64,000 nt of DNA, from NCBI RefSeq assembly GCF_000090795.2, contig NW_003546280.1:197855-261854 (forward strand), given 5' to 3'. Made by a program: the position numbers and the translations under genes. This DNA comes from Amphimedon queenslandica (Eukaryota; Porifera; Demospongiae; Haplosclerida; Niphatidae). The stretch's first letter is position 1; every line of letters begins with the position of its first letter. A model generated the notes under the pieces. It worked only from the letters and a program-made list of their open reading frames with translations, was not told the origin of the DNA and searched no databases. Shown here one piece after another: positions 54,511 through 64,000 of the stretch.

Positions 54511-55326
54511 NNNNNNNNNNNNNNNNNNNNNNNNNNNNNNNNNNNNNNNNNNNNNNNNNNNNNNNNNNNNNNNNNNNNNNNNNNNNNNNNNNNNNNNNNN
54601 NNNNNNNNNNNNNNNNNNNNNNNNNNNNNNNNNNNNNNNNNNNNNNNNNNNNNNNNNNNNNNNNNNNNNNNNNNNNNNNNNNNNNNNNNNNNNNNNNNNN
54701 NNNNNNNNNNNNNNNNNNNNNNNNNNNNNNNNNNNNNNNNNNNNNNNNNNNNNNNNNNNNNNNNNNNNNNNNNNNNNNNNNNNNNNNNNNNNNNNNNNNN
54801 NNNNNNNNNNNNNNNNNNNNNNNNNNNNNNNNNNNNNNNNNNNNNNNNNNNNNNNNNNNNNNNNNNNNNNNNNNNNNNNNNNNNNNNNNNNNNNNNNNNN
54901 NNNNNNNNNNNNNNNNNNNNNNNNNNNNNNNNNNNNNNNNNNNNNNNNNNNNNNNNNNNNNNNNNNNNNNNNNNNNNNNNNNNNNNNNNNNNNNNNNNNN
55001 NNNNNNNNNNNNNNNNNNNNNNNNNNNNNNNNNNNNNNNNNNNNNNNNNNNNNNNNNNNNNNNNNNNNNNNNNNNNNNNNNNNNNNNNNNNNNNNNNNNN
55101 NNNNNNNNNNNNNNNNNNNNNNNNNNNNNNNNNNNNNNNNNNNNNNNNNNNNNNNNNNNNNNNNNNNNNNNNNNNNNNNNNNNNNNNNNNNNNNNNNNNN
55201 NNNNNNNNNNNNNNNNNNNNNNNNNNNNNNNNNNNNNNNNNNNNNNNNNNNNNNNNNNNNNNNNNNNNNNNNNNNNNNNNNNNNNNNNNNNNNNNNNNNN
55301 NNNNNNNNNNNNNNNNNNNNNNNNNN
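54511..55326. other. assembly gap of 816 N
   Basis: Unresolved bases adjoining the SRSF2-like gene. The frames that run through it are artefacts. Confidence 0.99.
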
Positions 55327-55442
55327 ATGAAGAGGAGGATGAGGGAAGAGTTGATGGACTCTGTTAATATTTTTATAATTTAATATTTTGACTAAGTAAT
55401 ACACGTACAACGAAAAATATAATTTTAATGATAAAAATTTCA

Positions 55443-58400
55443 TTATTTTCTTTTACAAATGATTGATTCCACTTTCATCCAGTCACCAAAGTCAGTTTGA
55501 TTAGGTATCGCTACCGTCTCAGAGGATCTTAATGAAGTGTGAGCTGACAGCAAACCGATTTTAATCGATGCATCGATCGAGTGACCTTCCAACAGACTAG
55601 AAATAACGCCACCAACAAGACTGAAAAAGAGGAGGGAGATGATGATGTAGGAAAAAGAAGAAAATGATGGAGGAATAGGGAGAAAAAGAGAGAGAGAGAA
55701 GATAAAAATAAAGAGAAATTAAGGATTCAACTTACCAGTCTCCAGCTCCAGAGACATTAAGTATACTGACTGGATAACCAGAGGGGGCAGAGGGGTAGAG
55801 AAGGGCCTCGTCTTTTGTGACATACATGAGACCGTGGGTACCAAGGGTCACCAGAAGATTCTGCATGCCATTATAAAGGAGAGGGTCGGAGAGAGAAAGG
55901 ACCGTATTAATAATGTCTTCAAGATTGGATACTACAAAAATAAGAATTATGTAAGATTTTTAAAATGTTCATGTACATATATGTAAACTGTGTGCATATG
56001 AATAATAATAATAGGAGTATATTGTAATACTAATATTACCATTCAGTGGAGGTGCCTGCTTCTCATTCTCAACTAATGAATTGTGCATGCAATGAAGTTC
56101 GGAGAGATTAGGAGATGCATAAGTAATCTTATCAATGACTCCGCTTGTAATAGGTTTGACTGAATTACGAACACAAGTTGGCTCAAACCATACTATAGAG
56201 ATATACATGCACATGCAAAGATCAAGAATATAAGAAAGTAAGTGATTCACTTGGTGTATTGTATTGAGAGAAGGTATTACAGATATATGTGATGACATGA
56301 ATTGGAATATTAGCATCAAAGCAAAGGAATGACGGGGGAACAGTAGAGAACTGCTTCACCTGCAAAATGTTTAATAAAAAATAATTTATGTATTAATTTA
56401 AATACCCAATCAACTGTCAAGTGTTTGTTAATTTCAAGGTCTCCTATGCCACAGTGAACTTCACCTGATTCCTCAAGAACAACACAGTAAGAGGCAGTGG
56501 AAGCTCCCTCTTTCACCAGGATACCTCTTGTTGACTGAAAAGCAAATAAAAATATAATAAATATACAATCTTACCATTTTTAATTCTGTCAAACGCCTCT
56601 TGATTTTTCCTCCATTTTCATCCTCTCCAACAACAGACACCAGTAAAGGATTACAGTCTCTTCTTGCTAGATACTCTACCAAGTAAAACAAAATAATATT
56701 ATACTATAATCACATGTAAACTTGCATGATATTCAGTCAATGTACCTGCAATGTTCCTACCAACTCCTCCATCACAGCTCCACAATGATCCAGGGATAGT
56801 ACCCTCCCTCTATCAAAAATAATAATTTTAAAAATCAAAATACTACTTACAGTAATGGGTGTGGTCTTAGCTTTAACAACAATATCAATAATACTCCCAC
56901 CAACAATGACCGGTTGATAATTACTGGGTGTGGTTAAATTTTGCATGGGCGGAATAAAGTGTCGAGTTTCACAAGGATATTGTCGTAATTGGGATAGCTC
57001 GTTGGCAATCTTACTACCAACAGAAGCATTGTTCTTTATCAATGCAATATCTAATGGTGAGAGTGTGGTGAGTGCTGAATCTATTATGTGTATTTCATTA
57101 CTGGCTTTTAGTGATTCTCCCTTTGTCAATTCGTTAACTCTTTTAAGTATAAATGGAGTCACTTCCTTACCAGTTACATTACTAGTACTATGAACAATAA
57201 TATGATGATTTAATAATAATTTTAAAATTTATTACTTAATGCTAAAATATAATCATCACTCACTCTGCTTCTTTCAAAGCCACTTGTATAGCATCTTCTA
57301 CTGCCAGGCCTTCACAAGCCACATCCGTTGGAATGGGAACAGCTATTAGTAGACCACTATTAGTCTCCTGTCTTGCATTAGCGTCTAGCAGTACATGTAA
57401 ATATTAATTTAAAAATTAATAATAAATCAATTAATAGATGCATACCTAATAGTCTAGCACAATCTAATGGAGTTTCCATGTTATTGTCAACCTGCGACAA
57501 AAATAACAATAACCATCAATTAATTATCAATTAATTAATTAATTACTCACATAGCAACCGCTTTTGGGCGTAAAAAATGCCGGGAACTCTTTTGATGGTC
57601 CAAAAGTTACTACAGTGATCCCTAATGTCTCCTACATACAAAAAAATGTACATGTAATGCATGCATATTTAAATACAATGTACATGTAAATGTATGGCGT
57701 TACCAATAATTCAAGTGTACGAGGGATATCAAGTATTGATTTGATTCCAGACGAGACCACACCCACTGGAGTACGAGATAGCTGAGTTAAATCAGAGCTG
57801 ATATCAAAACCTAGTTGATTAAAAGTTATTGAGTAGTTATTAAGCTAGTTATAAATGGTGTACTTATGTTTCCGTGGCGATGAACTCCTCCCATTCCTCC
57901 AGTAACAAATATCTTAATATTGACACTGTTAGCAATGAATAATGTACCAGAGACAGTAGTACCACCAGATAATCCCTGAAAGAAAAAAATACATGTACAG
58001 GTACATGTTCATGTATAATTATTACAACTAATAATAATGATTTTGCAATTTCATGGGAAAGTTTGAGCCAAATCTGACTTCAATTTGTTGAGTTATGAGT
58101 ATTTTAAAAAAGATGCCATTTTCTCTAAAATACACTGTACTATAACTGTACTATAGCACATCCAAAATCATCCCCAATTTTATTATTATTATTTTTATTC
58201 ATGATACATATTAATAACAAATACCTTACTGCAAGCAACCGGAAGGTCTCTACAAGATATTTTGACTTTTGGTTCCTCTGGATCAGCTAGTTGGTCCAAC
58301 TGAGAACTCGTCAAGCCTGTTTAGAATATAAATAATTGACCACACCCACAAACTGTTACCATACCAACATGAATCTTTCCGTCAATGACGCCTATGGTTG

Positions 58401-58694
58401 CTGGGACAACAGAATGACTCCTAACAATTTCTTCAACCACTAGTGCCGTTCTATAGCAAATCCAGTATAACATTGTATATTTCCGTATACTTTTCAGTAT
58501 ACTGACTCTCTATTATGAGGATATGGCATTCCATGAGTGAGTATTGTTGTTTCCAAGGCAACCACTGGTTTCCCACAATGCAGAGCCTCCTTGACTTCAG
58601 GACTGATATTGATAAAATTTCTAAATCTTCCTCTACTGCTAGCTCCTCTCCTTATACTGTGAAAAACTGTTCTCTGTAGGAAACTGGACAACAT
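55443..58694 (-). CDS. bifunctional pseudouridine-5'-phosphate glycosidase / pseudouridine kinase
   Basis: About sixteen exons; the first are 58694-58507, 58450-58366 and 58316-58225, and the stop TAA is 55445-55443. The N-terminus ([23 protein letters not shown]) looks like a mitochondrial presequence. The PsuG half reads [67 protein letters not shown]-like sequence, [23 protein letters not shown] and [16 protein letters not shown]. The PfkB half reads [48 protein letters not shown] and the catalytic NVSGAGDC motif before LVGGVISSL. Together they phosphorylate pseudouridine and split its phosphate into uracil and ribose-5-phosphate. Such fusions are known in fungi and some invertebrates; mammals lack the pathway. 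Middle exon limits are approximate. Confidence 0.92.
58030..58190 (-). repeat. degenerate copy of the intronic repeat family
   Basis: In an intron of the pseudouridine gene, the minus strand carries ACTTCAATTTGTTGAG-type and GTACTATAGTTACAG-type landmarks of the 177/186-bp family (visible on the plus strand as GAAAGTTTGAGCC and CTGTACTATAGCAC). It is sense relative to the host gene. Confidence 0.55.
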
Positions 58695-58773
58695 TCTACT
58701 CCACGTGGACGTGGGCGTCCCTCCTCCTTTTAAGTTATAAAAATTATACGCAATTATGGTTGCTAGGTAACTA

Positions 58774-58874
58774 TTTCCCGGGAAAAATGAAGTTTCCCGG
58801 TAAATTCTCCGCGAGAAATAAAGTTTCCCGGGAAAAATTAAGTTTCCCGGGAAAAATTAAGTTTCCCGGGGAAA
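58774..58874. promoter_or_regulatory. array of TTTCCCGGGAAA palindromes in a divergent promoter
   Basis: Five copies of TTTCCCGGGAAA or near variants begin at 58774, 58793 (TTTCCCGGTAAA), 58824, 58843 and 58862. Steps are 19 bp, with a degenerate copy (TTCTCCGCGAGAA) at 58805-58817 filling the gap. A GGCGCGCGC stretch follows at 58876-58885. The array lies in the 271 bp between the divergent start codons of the pseudouridine gene (58694) and PRPF6 (58966). The 12-mer resembles E2F and STAT-type sites, but the factor is not known. Confidence 0.8.
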
Positions 58875-58965
58875 ATGGCGCGCGCTGCTTTGCCATGACG
58901 TCATGTGTATTCCACGCCTATTTCTCCTCCCATTCATTACTTCACATGGCCTGATTAGTCTCAGT

Positions 58966-61900
58966 ATGTCAATTTCTCTCATTTCAAAGAAAAGAAAAGC
59001 TTTTATAAGTCAACCAGCACCTGCTGGCTACGTACCAGGACTAGGAAGAGGGTAAGGGACCCTGCATTAATTAATAGAAAATTAATTTTTATCAATTCTT
59101 CCTATCTCTCTTGCCCCACTCTCTCTTTAAAAAAGTGCTACTGGCTTTACCACTCGATCAGATATTGGGCCAGCTCGTGAAGCAACTGATGTTCCGTGAG
59201 TAGTTTTTCATTAAAAAACAACGTAGGCAAGTCTAATTAATTTCATTCTAATTTAGTGACGAGAGGCACGCCCGTTTGCAAAAGAAGGCACGCCCACATG
59301 AAGACGATGACGACCCGCCAGAACCGGAAGAAGAGGATCTTAACGATGCAAACTATGATGAGGTAGAGTAAGAAATTTTTCAATAAAAATCTCCACTTTA
59401 TAATTTATACTTCTTTCTAATTCTCTCTTTCTCCTCTCACTTTCTCTTCCTCTCTCTTCCCTGTTAGTTTTCAGGTTATGGCGGTAGCCTGTTTTCGTCA
59501 GGTCCTTATGACGCTGATGACAGAGAGGCTGATCAGATTTATGACACGATTGACATGAGAATGGACGACAGGAGGAAAGAGAGGAGGGAGAAAAAATTTC
59601 AGGAAGAGATTGAAAAATATCGACAAGAGAGGCCAAAAATACAGCAACAGTTCTCTGATCTCAAGGTAGAGAGAGAGAGAGCAGGAGGAGGAGAATTATT
59701 CTCTTTATTTTTCTTAGCGTCAATTGGCTGTTGTTTCAGATGATGACTGGTTGAATATCCCGGAAGTTGGCGACGCTCGTAACAAGAAGCAAAGAAACGC
59801 TCACATAAGACCAGACCGGTAAATGAAACACGCTAAAGAAACTTTTTAAAACTTAACAACAACTAAACTGAACACACTACCTTCCTATTAATTAATGATC
59901 TTTCACTTATACATGTAGCTATACTCCAGTCCCTGACTCTGTGTTACAGAGGGCTCTTGCAGGTGGTCATAATTCCCTTTCTAAACAGCAACAGTTGTTG
60001 GGAGGGTTCGCAACCCCTTATCCAGGGACTATGACGGGGACCATGACACCGGGAGTCTCTACGTCAACTCGTATCGACTTGAATCAAATCGGAGAAGCAC
60101 GTAACTCTATGCTGGGGATAAAACTAGACCAGGTAGAGAGAGAGAGAGAGAGAAGGGAAGAGAGAGCAGGTATTGTTTTATATAATAATAATGCATGTAT
60201 TACTTATATAATATCATCGTAGTATTGTTTTATTTGTTATTAGGTTTCTGATTCCGTTTCTGGTCAAACTGTTGTTGATCCTAAAGGATACCTCACTGAC
60301 TTGAATAGCATTACACCTCAAACATCAGGAGATGTGAAGTAATAATGCGAAACACGTATGTATATTTATAACTATTTTTACTACGTTTTCTAGTGATGTC
60401 AAAAAAGCTCGTCTGTTGTTAAAGTCAGTTATTACTACTAATCCAAACCACGCCCCCGGGTGGGTGGCGGCCGCTAGACTGGAGGAGGTCACCGGTAGAA
60501 TGCAAATGGCACGAAACATAATAATGAGGGGGTGTGAAGTGTGCTCTAAGAATGAGGATGTGTGGGTAGAATCAATAAGACTCCAGGTGATTAATATGGA
60601 TAAAACAATTCTTTACTAATGCAGGGTTTTCTGAAAAGCATTATATTATAGTACAGTACATGGAATTTGGAGCAACTTTAAAAATTCGTAAAAAAATTCA
60701 AACTTGATCGAAATCAGCTCATACTTGCTACACATCATTAAAAGATGTATATGTATCTGAAAAAATTATAAAAATGGAGAATTATCTCCTAGTCATTTTT
60801 GGTGAAATTTTGCCAAGAACACTGTACTATAGTACAGGGACTTTGGCTCGATCTTTTAATAACTTTGAAAATTCATAAAAAATCTGAACTTGATTGGAAT
60901 CAGCTCAAACTTGCTAAACAACATAAGTACATGTATATGTATCAGAAAAAAATTTTTAAATGGAGAATTCTCTCCTTGTCATTTTTGGCAAAATACTCTG
61001 TACTATATAGTACAGGGTCTTTTGCCCAATTTTAAGTAACTTTAAAAATTCATAATAAATCCAAACTTGATCAGAATTAGCTCAAACTTGCTACACAACA
61101 TAAGAACATGTATATGTATCAGAAAATGTAATAAAAATGGAGAATTCTCTCCTAGTCATTTTTGGTAAAATTTGGCTGATGACCCTGTACTATAGTACAG
61201 GGACTTTGGCCCGATTTTTTAGTAACTTTAAAAATTCATAATAAATCCAAACTTGATCGGAATCGGCTCAAACTTGCTACACAACATAAGAACATGTATA
61301 TGTATCAGAAAATGTAATAAAAGTTGAGAATTCTCTCCTAGTCATTTTTGGTAAAATTTGGCTGATGACCCTGTACTATAGCACAGGGACTTTTTCCCAG
61401 ATTTTTTTTATCAGAATAAATTATAAAAATGGAAAATTGTCTCCTTGTGATTTTTGTCAAAATACCCTATAATAGTACAGGGTCGTTGGCCCAATTTTTG
61501 AGCAAGTTGAAAAATTAATCCACTGACTTGTGGGAAACCCTGTACTACCATAGCTAAATCCAACCTAATTATAATGATCTATAGTTTCCATATTGTATGT
61601 TTATTTTTGTAGCCTCCTGAGAATGCTAAGCTAGTAGTTGCTCAGGCGATAGGCCACATACCGCAATCAGTGAAGATATGGCTGAAAGCTGTTGAGTTGG
61701 AATCGGACGTACCAGCAAAGAGAAGAGTCCTACGCAAGGCATTGGAGAACATACCGTCATCAGTGAGACTATGGAAGGAAGCTGTGGAGCTAGAGGAACC
61801 AGAAGATGCAAGAATATTACTAGGAAGAGCTGTTGAGTGCTGTCCTGCTAGCGTTGAGGTAAGCGGGAAAGTTTTAAAGTCTCGTAATGTTGTTTTTCCA

Positions 61901-64000
61901 AATTTTTAAGTTGTGGCTGGCATTGGCTCGGCTTGAAAACTATGACAATGCGCGTAAAGTTCTAAATAAAGCCCGTGAGAATATACCCACCGATCGTAAG
62001 ATTTGGATATCAGCAGCAAGACTGGAGGAGTCACAGAATAACATACACATGGTCAGCAAGATCATTGAAAGAGGTGAGAGGGAGAGGGAGAGAGAATGAG
62101 ATGAAAAAAATTAGAAACTGAAGTTTTTGTTACAAGTTTCTTTTCATTTTTGAGCAGTTTTAAGCATTTAAGATTTTTTTTAAATTTTTCAAAAACAGTT
62201 TTTTTTAAGCATTTCGTGTTTGTTTTTTTTCTTAGCAATAAGTTCATTACAGTCCAATGGTGTTGAGATCAACAGAGACCAGTGGATAAAAGAGGCAGAG
62301 GAAGCAAACAAGTCTGGATCAGTCCACACTGCTCAAGCCATCATGTAAAACTAAATTATTTTATCATTAATAATAATATACTGTAATATCCTCTCTCAGT
62401 CGCTTAGTTATTGGCTACGGCATTGAAGAAGAAGACAGACTAGACCAATGGACGGAAGATGCCGAGAGCGTATGTTACCATAGTAACCACAAACCACACC
62501 TCTAATGACTCCACCCCCTTTAGTGTGCAGCCAACGAAGCCTATGAGTGTGCCCGGGCTATATATGCTCATATGCTGACAGTGTTTCCAAAGCAGAAGAA
62601 TATATGGCTTGAGGCAGCTTATTTTGAGAAGGATCATGGATCTGGAGAGTCCCTAGAGGCTTTGCTACAGAAAGCAGTTCAGAATTGTCCTAAAGCTGAA
62701 GTCCTTTGGCTAATGGCTGCTAAATCTAAATGGCTCGCTGTAAGTCCTAGTATACCTCAGTATATTCCTGCATACCTTTGTATGTATTAGTATATTTCTG
62801 TATTTTTCCATATACATGTACCTTTGTATACTTAGGGTGACGTTCCTTCCGCTCGTTCTATACTCTCTCTGGCATTTCAAGCTAATCCTAATAGCGAAGA
62901 GGTGTGGCTTGCTGCCGTTAAACTTGAGAGTGAGAACAACGAGTTCGAGAGAGCTAGGATCCTATTGGAGAAGGCATGGGCCAGTGCAGGTACTGCAAGA
63001 GTAATGATGAAGTCAGTGAAACTGGAATGGGTACTCAATAATATGGAGAAAGTAAGAGACAATACTATAGATAGACTATAGATACAGCTATACTATAGAT
63101 AGAATGAATGAGAACGATGTACATATACATTGTACTCCTCTTTCTAATATGGAGAGCTTATCCTGTTTGTTGTTTTAGGCTTTTAAACTAACAAGAGATG
63201 CACTTGAGAAACATCCAGACTTTGCTAAACTGTGGATGATGCTAGGACAAATGAACGAGCAAGAGGGAAAGATTGATGAAGCAAGAATGTCTTACATTGA
63301 TGCAGTAAGTGTAGTTGTTATTATTATCATCTATTATTGTATTGAATGTACACTGTACGTGTTTTTCAGTTAAAGAAGTGTCCCGGTTCTCTCCCTCTCT
63401 GGATCCTCTACTCTCGTTTGGAGGAGAAGTCAGGTCAACCAACCAAAGCAAGATCAGTGCTAGAGAAAGCAAGACTTAAGAACCCACGATCGCCAGACCT
63501 TTGGTACATCAATTCACTTTATTTCACTACAATTTATTATTAAATTATTTCTTGTAGGTTGGAGGCCATCAGGCTAGAGATGCGAGGTGATAGGAAGCCG
63601 ATAGCTCAAAACCTCATGGCAAAAGCACTTCAAGAGTGCCCCTCCTCTGGTAAACTATGGGCGGAGTCCATCTTTATGGCAACACGCCCACAAAGAAAGA
63701 CCAAGAGTGTCGACGCCCTCAAAAAGTGCGAACACGACCCACATGTATTACTAGCGGTCGCAAAGTAAGAGGGTGCGGTCAGACTGGGTGTGTAGGTGTG
63801 GTTTTGTAGGTTGTTTTGGACGGAGAGGAAGATCAGTAAATGTCGTGAGTGGTTTATTAGAGCAATAAAGATTGATCCTGATCAGGGAGACACCTGGGCT
63901 CATTATTATAAATTTGAATTAGCCCATGGAACACAGGTATTATTTAAACTATAATTCTCTCAATCTTTCCCTCCCCCTCCTCTCTCTCTCTCTCTCCAGG
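58966..64000 (+). CDS. PRPF6: pre-mRNA processing factor 6 (U5 snRNP 102 kDa), 3' end outside window
   Basis: Eighteen complete exons encode 889 residues: 58966-59051, 59136-59195, 59257-59362, 59468-59665, 59718-59818, 59919-60132, 60244-60338, 60394-60586, 61613-61858, 61911-62073, 62236-62344, 62400-62469, 62524-62739, 62836-63051, 63179-63304, 63370-63503, 63558-63764 and 63810-63936. The next acceptor falls on 63998-63999. The N-terminus reads [30 protein letters not shown] and [16 protein letters not shown], as in PRPF6. Then come HAT/TPR-like repeats such as [60 protein letters not shown] and [15 protein letters not shown]. It bridges U5 and U4/U6 in the tri-snRNP. The human protein has 941 residues, so about 50 are missing. 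Intron 8 is filled by repeats. Confidence 0.96.
60640..61530 (+). repeat. tandem array of the 186-bp palindrome repeat in PRPF6 intron 8
   Basis: Five units, more diverged than in RPN2. The CATAAG-type landmarks lie at 60736, 60922, 61099 and 61285 (steps 186, 177 and 186). Most units hold CTGTACTATAGTACAGGG or a near copy, GAATTCTCTCC(T/C) and TCATTTTTGG. Mixed step lengths show that 177- and 186-bp units interdigitate. Sense orientation. Confidence 0.93.

Noticed and set aside
54240-55443. Long frames crossing 54511-55326
   Set aside because: They run through N bases and have no real coding sequence; only the SRSF2-like exon on the left edge is supported.

Overview
This is a eukaryotic, animal-type window: dense in genes, rich in short introns (about 40 to 250 bases, mostly GT-AG), and full of (TACATG)n, (GA)n and (TAA)n microsatellites. 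The gene set includes two TGF-beta ligands, a KICSTOR subunit and a PAS-domain kinase. Single-exon and highly split genes alternate at very short spacing. These features suggest a demosponge, most like Amphimedon queenslandica. That organism call is inference from composition and gene content; I could not run a search.

Layout: PASK kinase (+, 5' end outside the window, 692-9666); two tandem TGF-beta ligand genes (-, 11353-14445); SNRNP40 (-, about 16007-18840) head to head with KICS2 (+, 18953-22214); RPLP0 (-, 22343-24108), with a C/D-box snoRNA in one intron, head to head with the esterase D gene (+, 24222-25193); GATAD1 (-, 25358-26502) head to head with a gamma-glutamyltransferase (+, 26589-29690); an intronless 1150-residue surface protein with a beta-helix-like ectodomain and a polytopic C-terminus (+, 30218-33670); UPF3 (-, 33842-35245) head to head with RPN2 (+, 35400-39575); peflin (-, 40293-41918); CAND1 (-, 42121-49304) head to head with FEM1 (+, 49425-51470), followed by ANAPC10 (+, 51721-52932); an SRSF2-like SR protein (-, 53765-54510, cut by an 816-base assembly gap); a pseudouridine glycosidase/kinase fusion (-, 55443-58694) head to head with PRPF6 (+, 58966 to beyond the end).

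Most genes are housekeeping: splicing (SNRNP40, PRPF6, SRSF2), NMD (UPF3), translation and glycosylation (RPLP0, RPN2), ubiquitin ligases (CAND1, FEM1, ANAPC10), glutathione chemistry (ESD, GGT) and nutrient signalling (PASK, KICS2). Six divergent pairs are separated by only 86 to 271 bases between start codons, so shared promoters are likely.

The most interesting items are the snoRNA in RPLP0 with a 14-nt guide that should pair to 18S rRNA; a dispersed intronic tandem repeat of 177/186 bp carrying a 20-bp perfect palindrome; a 19-bp-spaced array of TTTCCCGGGAAA palindromes in the pseudouridine-gene/PRPF6 promoter; the intronless beta-helix/multipass receptor; the CAND1-FEM1-ANAPC10 neighbourhood; and an ANAPC10 whose C-terminus lacks the usual Ile-Arg tail. 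Exon joins were worked out by hand from reading frame and splice consensus.
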